Origin: Astragalus membranaceus
Lineage: Eukaryota > Streptophyta > Magnoliopsida > Fabales > Fabaceae
Reading direction: 5' to 3'
NCBI GenBank assembly: GCA_039519185.1
Contig: JAZGSX010000023.1
Coordinates: 310,001 to 374,000 of the forward strand
DNA length: 64,000 bases
This document shows positions 11,662-23,061 of this stretch, in pieces. Below the pieces are notes generated by a model. It was not told the origin of the DNA and ran no database searches. It saw only the letters and a program-made list of their open reading frames with translations. How positions within the stretch are numbered: position 1 is the stretch's first letter; each line of letters begins with the position of its first letter. A program made the translations under genes and the position numbers.

Positions 11662-12075
11662 CTCTCCGATAACGATAGCGAGCTACCTAGTGTGGGATAC
11701 CATGAAAGAGCGTACTCTGGTTGAGACTTTCATGAGAGTCAGACAGATAAAATCCAGAATGACTGTCACTAATAATCTCCACTCGTCCTAGGTTAATTTT
11801 CAGACCCGGGTATAAGGCCCCACTCAAAAGTGTGTGAATAGACATGTGTAGGTGACGTGTGTGACACGGGCATAATACCTAGACCACACAAGCTGCAAAA
11901 GAAATACAGGTAATAGTACAAAAGTCTTCTACCCTAAGGTTCAATAAAGCAATGAATAAATAAACAAATAAATAAAAATAAAAATGGACTGGCAAATATG
12001 AACGCTAAGGTAAAAAGTATTAAATTAACAATAATCTACACATTTAATTAAATTAGGCTTGACCCTCTTAAAAAT
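11662..12075 (-). other. Leader between primer site and protease; gag absent
   Basis: Only about 0.4 kb separates the primer site from the protease remnant, whereas an Ogre/Tat gag normally needs well over 1 kb. No zinc-knuckle or capsid wording is readable in any frame. Sequence near 11662-11790 is degraded protease-proximal coding; 11790-12075 is AT-rich leader. A large gag deletion is the simplest explanation. Confidence 0.7.
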
Positions 12076-12094
12076 GTCCCCAGTGAAGTCGCCA
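12076..12094 (-). promoter_or_regulatory. Primer binding site of the Tat element (tRNA-Arg type)
   Basis: On the minus strand, two bases after the 5' LTR, it reads TGGCGACTTCACTGGGGAC. This is close to the TGGCGACTC...CTGGGGA primer sites known from Ogre-type elements, which match tRNA-Arg. It fixes the element's orientation. Confidence 0.85.
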
Positions 12095-12096
12095 GC

Positions 12097-13795
12097 TGTA
12101 GCGACCGAAAAATCCGAAGGAGGGGATTCTTCGTCATTTTTGCAATGAAGCCGCCATCAATATTTATTAAATAGGAAAACATTGAAAAAAACCTTTGTTT
12201 TTGGGTTCGGGGGTCGATTATGCGCGGGTAAGGTATTAGCACCCCACAGCATCCTTTCAGGAGAAAGGTTACCATTTAATTTAATGTGTAGAGAGAAAGT
12301 TAATTTAAAGAAAATACTTTAATTTACCTTTTTATTATTTGCAAAATTGAACAGGAAGACTTAATAAAAATTTTAGTTTTTTGCGCTTGACAGGAGTGGG
12401 CCCCTGCTCCTACGTATCCCCAGGTGCGATGAGGAAATCAAAGCGACGTAGTTCTTGGTGGAAAATGTTTGTATGTTTGGTGTTTTTTATTTATTTCGAA
12501 ATTGGGAGAGGTATTCGTGACGACCAAACAAGTAAAACTCAGAGTGGTCGTTACTCATAGCTCGTTTGAAAACTAAATTGGTTATTAACGGTCAAACAAG
12601 CTAAGCTCAGAGTGACCATCGGTAACAACCCATTTTATGTTTAGGAAAACATTTATTTGCTATTTGGGGAAAAAAAAATAAGTTTGTGAAAGAAAATATT
12701 TATTTAGGGAAAAGAAATATTTTTTAAAAGGAGAAACAGGGGGTGCAATAGTAAAATAAGGGTGTAAATAAAAGGAGGGCTGTATTATTAAAACTGGGGT
12801 GTAGATAATAGCCCAATCTCATTTTTATTGGGCTGATCCGTTTCAAAAATTCGTGGGCTTCAGAGGGGCGCGAGAAGTAAACGCAGGGGGGTGCTAATAG
12901 AGATTTGAAAAATAAAAAAACGTGAAAGGACAAAAATGCCCTTACACCCCTACTATAAAAACAAAAACTCAAATTTAGAAACCCTAATTCTTTCTCTCCC
13001 TCACGCGGCGCTCATCTTCCCCAAAATGTCAACCCTAATTTTTTCTTCTCTCTCTCCTTGCCGCGGCTGATCACGCCCTCACTCCCCTCCTCTCCGTTTT
13101 GCTTCCTCTCTCCCTGCTCTGTGTCCGCCTCTTTCTCCCTCTCAATACCAAATCGTTTTTTTTATCTCTCCATCAACCCTCCTATCGTTTTCTACCCCCT
13201 CACCGCCGCTAATGGCGAAAATAGATAGGGGACCGTGGTGTTGTTATTCGTGGTGGCTTTTGGGTGGCGCGGAGGTGGATGGCAGTGAGGGGTTGTTCAG
13301 CGGACGGTGGTGTGCTGTGACGGGAAAGGGGGGTAGGTTTTCGTGGTTAGGAGAGAGAAAGGGCGTTGGTGGTGAGGAGGGAGAGGAGGCTGGTAGTGGT
13401 GGTTGTTGGTGACGGTTCGTACGGTGGTGGTGGCTATGAAGTGGTGGTTGCGAGGAGGTGAAGGGTGGTGACTGTGGGTCGTTTCGGGTCGGGATGGTGA
13501 GAAGAGGTGAAGAGTGGGTTGGCTACGATGGCATGGAGGAGGTGGTTCGGTTTGATGGCGGCGCACGGTGAGGCTACGGCGGCTCACGGCGGTTCCTTGT
13601 GAGGCCACGGTGGCCGAAGGTACAAGCTCCTCTTTTTCTCACTGTTTCGGTTCTTTATTCATTCTGCCCCCTCCCTCCCTTGCTATTCCTCTCTCTCTCT
13701 CTCTTTGTTAACCCTCTTCTCTTCTCTGTGTGTATGATTTTGTGTTGTTGTTGCCCTTTTCTTTTTTTCTTTTATTCCCTACGATTCCCCCCCCC
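12097..13795 (-). mobile_element. 5' LTR of the Tat element, part 1 (left of nested insertion)
   Basis: It starts with TGTAGCGACC like the left LTR and follows it base for base apart from indels. It breaks off at a C-run (13791-13795) where the nested Tekay element was inserted. It keeps three short segments lost from the left LTR. The promoter-like cluster also present in the left LTR lies at about 12810-12987. Confidence 0.93.
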
Positions 13796-14616
13796 TGTAA
13801 CACCCCGATAAATTCTAATATGTAGAACTACCGAAATGCACTAAATGGCATACATCAGAGTAACTTCCTGTTATTGAAATATTGAACACAACTAAAACAT
13901 TCGATAATACATATCGATCGGTTCTCTGAACCTCATAAACGTCCTTGAAAATGCTTAAGTTCAAACTTAAGACTTGTACATAATCCTGGTGTTCAATAAT
14001 CCAAAAACATAAAGTAGCGGAAACGATTTTACAACTTAACAATGAAAGTTATACAATCGGAAAATAGGAACCATAAACGGAAACAAGGTCTAAAACATTA
14101 AACTAGGTCTTCAATGACTCCAAGAGTCACACCAGCTAGCCATGCTTTACCGCCTTTGCTTTCCCCTGTTTCTCTGTAAAAACCACAAATATGAAGGGTG
14201 AGATAAACATTATCTCAGTGAGTCCTATCGAGACCCCTTACTACTCTAGCGGTTCATTATGCCTTGTTTTGAACTCGTGGTCCTAAAAAGCAACCACGTG
14301 GAAATACATTCAGTTCCTGTAACCTTCATGCTCATGGCCCTCCTAAGCGACACATGAAGCATGCAATCTTTGTTCCATGTTTTTAGCATAACACCTCAGT
14401 CTACCTATTTTATAGGCATCTCTTGACCTTTTGGTGAACCCATCCCGCTATTTCTAGCAGGGGAAACATTCTTGAGTCTAGGTTTTGGGGCTCATGACTT
14501 CCCCTCCCCTAGTATGCTAACCTCTTAGGGTCGTCACCCTTTTTCCTCTTGTATTTATTATACATTTTCAGTCTGTGCACCCACATTGGGCTGTTAGTCA
14601 TTCCAGTCATGTACCA

Positions 14617-14712
14617 TGTACCATATCAGTCAATTTCAGTGTACAATATCAGTCAAGTATCGTGTACCATATCAGTCAATTTCAGTGTATAATATCAGTC
14701 AAGTACCGTGTG
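14617..14712 (-). repeat. 46-bp tandem repeat (two copies, 23-bp sub-period) in the LTR
   Basis: The plus strand alternates ATATCAGTCAATTTCAGTGT and ATATCAGTCAAGTATCGTGT. The same repeat lies in the other LTR at about 21531-21626. A related 23-bp repeat is in the LTR at 55805-55915. Confidence 0.85.
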
Positions 14713-14927
14713 TTATTATCACTCTTTAACATTTGCACTCTCGCGTTCTCTAAGAGCGGTTTTCCATTTTATTCATAACACACTATTTTTCTATCGAACA
14801 TGTTCAATCTCATACCATTGTTACCTTTACATTGTTGTGGGACCTTGGGGAATGGATTAGAAGAGGATTGAAATCATTTGGAATGGATAAAAAGGTACTT
14901 TGAAATTGTAGGTCAGGGAGTCTCACA

Positions 14928-15180
14928 CGACCCGTGCGTGTAGGCGCACGACCCGTGCGTGGTTGAACAGTTTGTAGAAATTTTTCCAGGAAGATACGCA
15001 CGACCCGTGCGTGTAGGCGCACGATCCGTGCGTTAGCTACCAGATTTACAGAAAGTTTCAGAGACTTACGCACGACCCGTGCGACTAGGCGCACGATCCG
15101 TGTGTGTTTTAAAACCCAGTCCCTGTCGTATCAGAGGGAGGCGCACGACCCGTGCTCGTAGGCACACGATCCGTGCGTCT
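14928..15180 (-). repeat. CpG-rich inverted-repeat motif array in the LTR (CGCACGACCCGTGCG)
   Basis: Eight near-copies of CGCACGACCCGTGCG or CGCACGATCCGTGCG (6-bp inverted arms, 3-bp centre) come in pairs spaced by about 60 bp. The paired copy is at 21842-22094. The same motif recurs in the LTRs at 55346-55592 and from about 63870. Confidence 0.9.
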
Positions 15181-16147
15181 CTATCAGTTTCCAGAAAACA
15201 GGTTTTTCATGTATTATTCCATTCCATTCCGATTCCCACTTCCCTTCCGATCGAGGCCCAAACTCCAACACGCATTAAAACACCATATTATAGCAATCCA
15301 ATCCAGCACACCCAACAATCAATCAAGCAATTCATAGTTCAATCACAAGTTTTGGGGAAAACGGTTTTTCAATAAGATTTCTTTTGATAACACGAATACA
15401 TGACCATGGTTTTCGAAAAGAAGATTCTGAAACACAAACATATTCCCTAAGCGAGTATAGAACTCACCTATCGTGATGAAAATCACGCAACACCGGAACT
15501 CCGAGAATACAACCGCTCCAACAAGAAACTCAACCACTCCAAATTGCTTGGACAACAATCGATTTCGAATCCCAGCTACCCCACAACTTCAAACAGAAAT
15601 TTGTGGCTTGGAGGTGAGCCTTGGTACTAAATGATGGACTCTAGCAAGGACATGCAAGGGTTATATCTCCATTTCCATGCTTGGAGCTTGAAGGTTTGAA
15701 AATGGTGTTTTGGAGAGGAGTTGGATGTTTGCTCAGAAAATTAGATCAATGGGAAGAAGAAGAAAAATGATGGAGGATGGTAGTTTTAGATTACACATGC
15801 ATGAACAATAGAGGTAGGAACTCTTCCCTTCCTTCTCCACTTTCTCTCTCGAGCTCTCTCTCCCTTTCTCTCAAGCCTCTCTTTTGCTGAAATGTTGGAA
15901 ATGAGATGGTGTTGTGTGGTGTGGGGTGTGGGTTCAGCTGGCTATCATTTAAAGGGTTATAAAGACTAAAATACCCTTATTCTCTAACATTCTCTTAAAT
16001 TATTCCTAACACCACACTAATTCCCATGACTCACTAACTTAACATAATATTGCAATTATGCATAACTTATTATTTATTAATTAAACAATTCATGATAATC
16101 CTCTTGCTAATTTAATTAATCTAATTAGCTAATTAGGGGATGTTACA

Positions 16148-16165
16148 ATCACCCCAACTTCTAAA
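16148..16165 (-). promoter_or_regulatory. Polypurine tract of the nested Tekay element
   Basis: The minus strand reads AAGTTGGGGTGAT directly before the 3' LTR start TGTAACA. Position and purine bias fit the plus-strand primer. Confidence 0.7.
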
Positions 16166-16195
16166 ATTTTGTCCTCAAAATTGACAAAACATACC

Positions 16196-19100
16196 TTACT
16201 TGAACAAATACGGATATTTCTCCCGCATGCTCTCCTCTACTTCCCATGTCGCTTCGTCAGGTGACACACCGTCCCAAAGCACCTTGACAATAGGAATTGA
16301 CCTCGTCCGGAGCGTCTTCTCGCCACGTTCGATGATCCTGATTGGGGTAGGATGATAAGATAGATCCGTTCTGATGTCAATCGCTTCATGGCTTAATGGT
16401 TGATTCGGATCATGAATATATTTCCTTAGCTGCGATACATGAAACACATCATGTAATCTGGACAATTCTGGAGGTAAGGCAATGCGATACGCTACCGGCC
16501 CAACTCGCTCGATAATCTGGAAGGGTCCGACATACCGAGGACTGAGCTTCTTTGCTCGCAAAGCAATACCGGTCCCAATGGTTGGAGAAAGTTTCAAAAA
16601 GACATGATCTCCTTCTTCGAATTCTAGCGGCCTTCTCCTCTTATCCGCATAACTCTTTTGCCGACTCTGCGCGGCTTTCATCCTTTCTCTGATTTGACGG
16701 ATCTTCTCCGTAGTCTCCCGGACTAAATCTGGTCCCAACAATCTCTGCTCACCTACATCCCACCAACACAATGGTGTTCTGCACTTCCTTCCATACAATG
16801 CTTCATATGGAGCCATTCCGATACTAGAATGATAACTGTTGTTGTATGAGAATTCCACCAATGGAAGGTGATCCTCCCATCTGCCTCCACTATCCAGTAC
16901 ACAAGCTCTCAACATATCCTCTAAAGTCTGAATTGTCCTCTCAGTCTGCCCGTCTGTCTGAGGATGGTATGCGGTGCTAACACACACCTTTGTTCCTAAC
17001 GCCATGTTCAATGCTCTCCAAAATCGAGATGTAAACTTGGGATCTCGATCACAGATGATACTTGTAGGGATTCCATGCAACTTCACAATATTCTTGAGAT
17101 ATTCATCTGCTAACCTAGCAACCTTGTGAGTCGAACGCACTGGAATAAAATGAGCGGACTTGGTCAGGCGATCCACCACTACCCAAATAGAATCATTTCC
17201 GGTTTGGGACCGCGGCAATCCCATGACAAAATCCATAGATATGCTTTCCCATTTCCATTCAGGTACATTCAACGGTTGTAACTGGCCGCCTGGCTTCCGG
17301 TGCTCTATCTTAACCTTTTGACAAGTCAAGCATCGAGACACAAACTCTGCTATATCCACTTTCATGCCCGGCCACCAGTATAATTGCTTCAAATCTCGAT
17401 ACATCTTGGTAGACCCAGGATGTATTGAGAACTGACTCTTATGAGCCTCCTCTAAAACTTGCCTCTTCACATCCTCATCATTTGGTACACAGATTCTGCC
17501 ATCAAAACAAATTACACCATCACCGTCTTCGGTGTAGTTCGGCAATCTCTTCTGCGCTTGCAGTTCTACATCACCTTCTTGGGCTGAGCGAATTAGATTC
17601 CTCAATGAACTTGAAATCTGAATGTGACTCAACACCAACCTGTTCCTTCTTGTCTTAACTCTCAAATTGAGGTCTCTGAATGATTCCAACAATGACATCT
17701 CGTGCATCATCAGCTTTGCAGTATGGATAGACTTTCTGCTTAAAGCATCGGCAACAACATTAGCCTTACCAGGATGATACTTCAATTCGAAATCATAATC
17801 CTTCAGGAATTCTACCCATCTCCTCTGCCTGTTGTTCAACTCCTTTTGGTCAAATAAATACTTGAGACTTTTGTGGTCACTAAAGACTTCGAAACGAGAC
17901 CCATACAGGTAATGTCTCCAAATCTTTAGGGCAAACACAATCGCCGCCAACTCTAAATCATGAGTCGGGTAATTCTCTTCATGTGGCTTCAACTGCCTGG
18001 AGGCATAAGCAACCACTTGTTGATTCTGCATTAGGACACATCCTAAACCCTTACCAGAAGCGTCGCAATAGATTTGGAATCCTACTGGCGGATCAGGAAG
18101 AATCAGGATAGGTGCAGAAGTCAAACGACCCTTCAATTCCGTGAAACAATTTTCACAGTCAGAGTCCCAAACAAACGGATGACCCTTGCGAGTTAACCGA
18201 GTGAGTGGAAGAACCAGCTGGGAAAATCCTTGAATGAATCTTCGATAATACCCCGCTAATCCCAAGAAACTTCTTACCTCAGTAACCGTAGACGGCTGCT
18301 CCCAGTCTACCACAGCTTCGATCTTACTGGGATCCACAGCAACACCTGTCCTAGATATTACGTGGCCCAGAAACTTAACTTCTGGCATCCAAAAATCACA
18401 TTTGGACGGCTTAGCATACAACTTCTTCTCTCGGAGTACGTTCAGAACAATTCGGAGATGTTGCACATGCTCCTCAATCGTCTTAGAGAACACCAAGATA
18501 TCATCGATGAACACTACCACAAACTGATCCAGATAAGGATTAAAAATTCGATTCATATAATCCATGAATACAGCTGGAGCATTGGTCAAACCGAAGGGCA
18601 TCACTACGAATTCATAGTGTCCATATCTCGTACGGAAAGCGGTCTTCGGGACGTCCAAAGCTCGAACCCTGATTTGGTGATAACCGGACCTTAAATCAAT
18701 CTTTGAAAATACAGAAGCTCCCCTCAACTGATCTAGCAAATCATCAATTCTCGGTAGAGGGTACTTGTTCTTGACAGTCACTTTATTCAACTGACGATAA
18801 TCGATACACAATCTCATACTTCCGTCCTTCTTCTTGACAAGCAACACTGGAGCACCCCATGGTGAGGCACTCGGCCGGATGAACCGCTTGGAAATTAGTT
18901 CTTCCAGTTGAACTTTCAATTCCCTCAACTCTAATGGCGACATTCTATACGGGGCTATAGAAATAGGTCCAGTGCCTGGAACCAATTCTATAGAAAATTC
19001 CACCTCACGGTCCGGAGGAAACGAAGGAACTTCATCGGGAAACACATCAAGAAATTCATTAACAACTTGCACAGAAGATAAATCCTGACCTGTCTCAGTG

Positions 19101-20563
19101 GATGCAGACAGCATCATGACGTAAGCTTCCGCGCCTTGGAATAGATAGTTACTGGCCGATGTGAAAGAAATAACAGCTTCAGAATTGGGCGGCTGTAGCT
19201 CCACTGACTCGGAGGCGAAACCGATAGTTCGATGGAAACAATCTATAGTCACATGGTTGGTCGTCATCCAACTCATTCCTAGGACGACATCCATGCCCTT
19301 CATTGGTAAACAAATGAAGTCTACTACAAAATTCCTGTCTCCAATGGATAGAAGACAATTTTCACATATCGCTTGGGTCTGAACACTACCCTCAGCAGCA
19401 GTCTTAATGGAGATTGGTTGAGGCAAAGGAGTTAAAGCCAATCCCAACCGATCGACACAAACTTGAGATATAAAACAATGGGTCGCACCCGAATCATATA
19501 AAATACTAACGGAGTTATTAAAAAGAGATCCCATACCCCTTAGTAGATTATCTGACGGTGTGACCTTCTGGGCGTCCAAGGTGTAAACTCTCCCATGAGT
19601 TGTAGTAGCAGCAGGGTTACTTCCTTGACTCTTCTCTTTCTCTGGGCAGTCCCGTGCAAAGTGACCGTCTTTCTTGCAGAAATAACACTGGTTGGATCCC
19701 ATCTGGCATTTACCCTGATGGTACTTTCCACAGTTGGAACATGTACTGAACCTTGAGGGGTTCGATGACTGAACCTGCTTCCCTTTGTTGGAGTTGTGCC
19801 TGGGACCCGTCTGATGGTTGGATGATCCAACATTCTTCTTATTCTGATGGAATACTTTCCTGCTTGCATATAACCTTTTCAAGTCACTCTCAGCTATGTG
19901 CGATTGTTGAACCATGGCAGCATAGTTAGTATAGGCAAAAGAACTCAAACTCTGAGCAATGTCTTCCCTTAGCCCATACTTGAACCTTTCGGTTTTCCAC
20001 TTGTCATTGGGAGCATACCCGGCCAAACCGAAGAATTGATATAACTCTTCAAACTTAGCCGCGTACTGACCCACAGTTGAACTTCCTTGAGTGAGAGTCA
20101 GAAACTCGTTCTCCTTGTCGAACCTCATGGCCGTCGGAAAGAACTGCTCCAAAAATACCTGCTTGAAATGTTCCCAAGTCTGGGGAGTATCCATAGTTAC
20201 CATCATGGCTTTGGCATTAGTCCACCAGTTGTTAGCTTCTCCTTTCAGCATATGAGTTGCCAATCTCAACTTGTCATCATCAGTTACTTGCATAGCTACG
20301 AAGATCTTCTCTATATCATCTAGCCAATGCTGAGCTTCCATAACATCTGGTCCTCCTCGGAACTCAGACGGCTTCATTTTCAGGAATTCAGAGAAAACCC
20401 TCCTTGGGTCAGCTTGAGGCTCAGGGACTTGCTGGGGCTGAGCTTGAGCATTCTGTTGCATCTGCAGCATATCTTCCATCATCTTCTGTTGCCTCTCGAT
20501 CACGTTCTGCATCCATGCAGAATGCGGATCAACTGGTGGGTTATTCCTCGATCCTCCTGCCAT
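16196..20563 (-). CDS. Gag-Pol polyprotein of the nested Tekay element (intact)
   Basis: One open frame covers all retrotransposon functions. Numbered from the upstream ATG at 20707 (1503 codons): Gag about 49-315; zinc knuckles about 320-350, the first shortened (C-x2-C-x3-H-x3-C) and the second standard (CYFCKKDGHFARDC); protease with D-S-G near 404; RT about 580-760 with F-I-D-D near 734; RNase H from about 881; integrase zinc finger about 1085-1125; catalytic Asp, Asp, Glu near 1159, 1220 and 1255; GPY/F-like module; and a chromodomain-like tail about 1445-1500 (VKVLWDG, ATWEVEESM, YPYLF). I chose the start at 20563 (MAGGSRNNPP) because related elements begin there. The longer frame starts inside the primer site. 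All catalytic residues I could check are present, so it may be functional. Confidence 0.93.
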   Translation of the reverse strand: MAGGSRNNPPVDPHSAWMQNVIERQQKMMEDMLQMQQNAQAQPQQVPEPQADPRRVFSEFLKMKPSEFRGGPDVMEAQHWLDDIEKIFVAMQVTDDDKLRLATHMLKGEANNWWTNAKAMMVTMDTPQTWEHFKQVFLEQFFPTAMRFDKENEFLTLTQGSSTVGQYAAKFEELYQFFGLAGYAPNDKWKTERFKYGLREDIAQSLSSFAYTNYAAMVQQSHIAESDLKRLYASRKVFHQNKKNVGSSNHQTGPRHNSNKGKQVQSSNPSRFSTCSNCGKYHQGKCQMGSNQCYFCKKDGHFARDCPEKEKSQGSNPAATTTHGRVYTLDAQKVTPSDNLLRGMGSLFNNSVSILYDSGATHCFISQVCVDRLGLALTPLPQPISIKTAAEGSVQTQAICENCLLSIGDRNFVVDFICLPMKGMDVVLGMSWMTTNHVTIDCFHRTIGFASESVELQPPNSEAVISFTSASNYLFQGAEAYVMMLSASTETGQDLSSVQVVNEFLDVFPDEVPSFPPDREVEFSIELVPGTGPISIAPYRMSPLELRELKVQLEELISKRFIRPSASPWGAPVLLVKKKDGSMRLCIDYRQLNKVTVKNKYPLPRIDDLLDQLRGASVFSKIDLRSGYHQIRVRALDVPKTAFRTRYGHYEFVVMPFGLTNAPAVFMDYMNRIFNPYLDQFVVVFIDDILVFSKTIEEHVQHLRIVLNVLREKKLYAKPSKCDFWMPEVKFLGHVISRTGVAVDPSKIEAVVDWEQPSTVTEVRSFLGLAGYYRRFIQGFSQLVLPLTRLTRKGHPFVWDSDCENCFTELKGRLTSAPILILPDPPVGFQIYCDASGKGLGCVLMQNQQVVAYASRQLKPHEENYPTHDLELAAIVFALKIWRHYLYGSRFEVFSDHKSLKYLFDQKELNNRQRRWVEFLKDYDFELKYHPGKANVVADALSRKSIHTAKLMMHEMSLLESFRDLNLRVKTRRNRLVLSHIQISSSLRNLIRSAQEGDVELQAQKRLPNYTEDGDGVICFDGRICVPNDEDVKRQVLEEAHKSQFSIHPGSTKMYRDLKQLYWWPGMKVDIAEFVSRCLTCQKVKIEHRKPGGQLQPLNVPEWKWESISMDFVMGLPRSQTGNDSIWVVVDRLTKSAHFIPVRSTHKVARLADEYLKNIVKLHGIPTSIICDRDPKFTSRFWRALNMALGTKVCVSTAYHPQTDGQTERTIQTLEDMLRACVLDSGGRWEDHLPLVEFSYNNSYHSSIGMAPYEALYGRKCRTPLCWWDVGEQRLLGPDLVRETTEKIRQIRERMKAAQSRQKSYADKRRRPLEFEEGDHVFLKLSPTIGTGIALRAKKLSPRYVGPFQIIERVGPVAYRIALPPELSRLHDVFHVSQLRKYIHDPNQPLSHEAIDIRTDLSYHPTPIRIIERGEKTLRTRSIPIVKVLWDGVSPDEATWEVEESMREKYPYLFK

Positions 20564-20694
20564 AATTCTGCAAATGATACACCAAGTATTAAGTTGATCA
20601 GTCTCAATGTCTCTTAGTATCACAAGAAGCAAGATAGCAGAGTTACTCGAGGGACAAAACCACCCTAACTGTCTAAGCCCGACTAGGTCGAACT

Positions 20695-20706
20695 GCTCTG
20701 ATACCA
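20695..20706 (-). promoter_or_regulatory. Primer binding site (initiator tRNA-Met type)
   Basis: The minus strand reads TGGTATCAGAGC three bases after the 5' LTR, complementary to the 3' end of plant initiator tRNA-Met. The preceding A makes an ATG that is in frame with gag-pol. Confidence 0.92.
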
Positions 20707-20709
20707 TAA

Positions 20710-23061
20710 TGTAACACCCCGATAAATTCTAATATGTAGAACTACCGAAATGCACTAAATGGCATACATCAGAGTAACTTCCTGTTATTGAAATATTGAA
20801 CACAACTAAAACATTCGATAATACATATCGATCGGTTCTCTGAACCTCATAAACGTCCTTGAAAATGCTTAAGTTCAAACTTAAGACTTGTACATAATCC
20901 TGGTGTTCAATAATCCAAAAACATAAAGTAGCGGAAACGATTTTACAACTTAACAATGAAAGTTATACAATCGGAAAATAGGAACCATAAACGGAAACAA
21001 GGTCTAAAACATTAAACTAGGTCTTCAATGACTCCAAGAGTCACACCAGCTAGCCATGCTTTACCGCCTTTGCTTTCCCCTGTTTCTCTGTAAAAACCAC
21101 AAATATGAAGGGTGAGATAAACATTATCTCAGTGAGTCCTATCGAGACCCCTTACTACTCTAGCGGTTCATTATGCCTTGTTTTGAACTCGTGGTCCTAA
21201 AAAGCAACCACGTGGAAATACATTCAGTTCCTGTAACCTTCATGCTCATGGCCCTCCTAAGCGACACATGAAGCATGCAATCTTTGTTCCATGTTTTTAG
21301 CATAACACCTCAGTCTACCTATTTTATAGGCATCTCTTGACCTTTTGGTGAACCCATCCCGCTATTTCTAGCAGGGGAAACATTCTTGAGTCTAGGTTTT
21401 GGGGCTCATGACTTCCCCTCCCCTAGTATGCTAACCTCTTAGGGTCGTCACCCTTTTTCCTCTTGTATTTATTATACATTTTCAGTCTGTGCACCCACAT
21501 TGGGCTGTTAGTCATTCCAGTCATGTACCATGTACCATATCAGTCAATTTCAGTGTACAATATCAGTCAAGTATCGTGTACCATATCAGTCAATTTCAGT
21601 GTATAATATCAGTCAAGTACCGTGTGTTATTATCACTCTTTAACATTTGCACTCTCGCGTTCTCTAAGAGCGGTTTTCCATTTTATTCATAACACACTAT
21701 TTTTCTATCGAACATGTTCAATCTCATACCATTGTTACCTTTACATTGTTGTGGGACCTTGGGGAATGGATTAGAAGAGGATTGAAATCATTTGGAATGG
21801 ATAAAAAGGTACTTTGAAATTGTAGGTCAGGGAGTCTCACACGACCCGTGCGTGTAGGCGCACGACCCGTGCGTGGTTGAACAGTTTGTAGAAATTTTTC
21901 CAGGAAGATACGCACGACCCGTGCGTGTAGGCGCACGATCCGTGCGTTAGCTACCAGATTTACAGAAAGTTTCAGAGACTTACGCACGACCCGTGCGACT
22001 AGGCGCACGATCCGTGTGTGTTTTAAAACCCAGTCCCTGTCGTATCAGAGGGAGGCGCACGACCCGTGCTCGTAGGCACACGATCCGTGCGTCTCTATCA
22101 GTTTCCAGAAAACAGGTTTTTCATGTATTATTCCATTCCATTCCGATTCCCACTTCCCTTCCGATCGAGGCCCAAACTCCAACACGCATTAAAACACCAT
22201 ATTATAGCAATCCAATCCAGCACACCCAACAATCAATCAAGCAATTCATAGTTCAATCACAAGTTTTGGGGAAAACGGTTTTTCAATAAGATTTCTTTTG
22301 ATAACACGAATACATGACCATGGTTTTCGAAAAGAAGATTCTGAAACACAAACATATTCCCTAAGCGAGTATAGAACTCACCTATCGTGATGAAAATCAC
22401 GCAACACCGGAACTCCGAGAATACAACCGCTCCAACAAGAAACTCAACCACTCCAAATTGCTTGGACAACAATCGATTTCGAATCCCAGCTACCCCACAA
22501 CTTCAAACAGAAATTTGTGGCTTGGAGGTGAGCCTTGGTACTAAATGATGGACTCTAGCAAGGACATGCAAGGGTTATATCTCCATTTCCATGCTTGGAG
22601 CTTGAAGGTTTGAAAATGGTGTTTTGGAGAGGAGTTGGATGTTTGCTCAGAAAATTAGATCAATGGGAAGAAGAAGAAAAATGATGGAGGATGGTAGTTT
22701 TAGATTACACATGCATGAACAATAGAGGTAGGAACTCTTCCCTTCCTTCTCCACTTTCTCTCTCGAGCTCTCTCTCCCTTTCTCTCAAGCCTCTCTTTTG
22801 CTGAAATGTTGGAAATGAGATGGTGTTGTGTGGTGTGGGGTGTGGGTTCAGCTGGCTATCATTTAAAGGGTTATAAAGACTAAAATACCCTTATTCTCTA
22901 ACATTCTCTTAAATTATTCCTAACACCACACTAATTCCCATGACTCACTAACTTAACATAATATTGCAATTATGCATAACTTATTATTTATTAATTAAAC
23001 AATTCATGATAATCCTCTTGCTAATTTAATTAATCTAATTAGCTAATTAGGGGATGTTACA
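20710..23061 (-). mobile_element. 5' LTR of the nested Tekay element
   Basis: 2352 bp, colinear with 13796-16147 without indels and with no base difference seen in the stretches compared. The CpG-rich array is at 21842-22094. Confidence 0.96.

Larger units (their letters stand above)
13796..16147 (-). mobile_element. 3' LTR of the nested Tekay element
   Basis: It runs from TGTAACATCCCC to GGGGTGTTACA on the minus strand. It holds a CpG-rich array (about 14928-15180) and a 23/46-bp repeat (about 14617-14712). All small frames repeat at exactly +6914 in the other LTR, so there is no indel between the copies. Confidence 0.96.
13796..23061 (-). mobile_element. Complete, apparently young Tekay/Del-type chromovirus element
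   Basis: A 9266-bp element on the minus strand with LTRs 13796-16147 and 20710-23061, both 2352 bp. I found no difference between them in any part I compared. The target duplication is CCCCC (13791-13795 and 23062-23066). The primer site, purine tract and an unbroken gag-pol frame are all present. It is inserted into the 5' LTR of the Tat element, so it is younger than that element. Confidence 0.96.
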
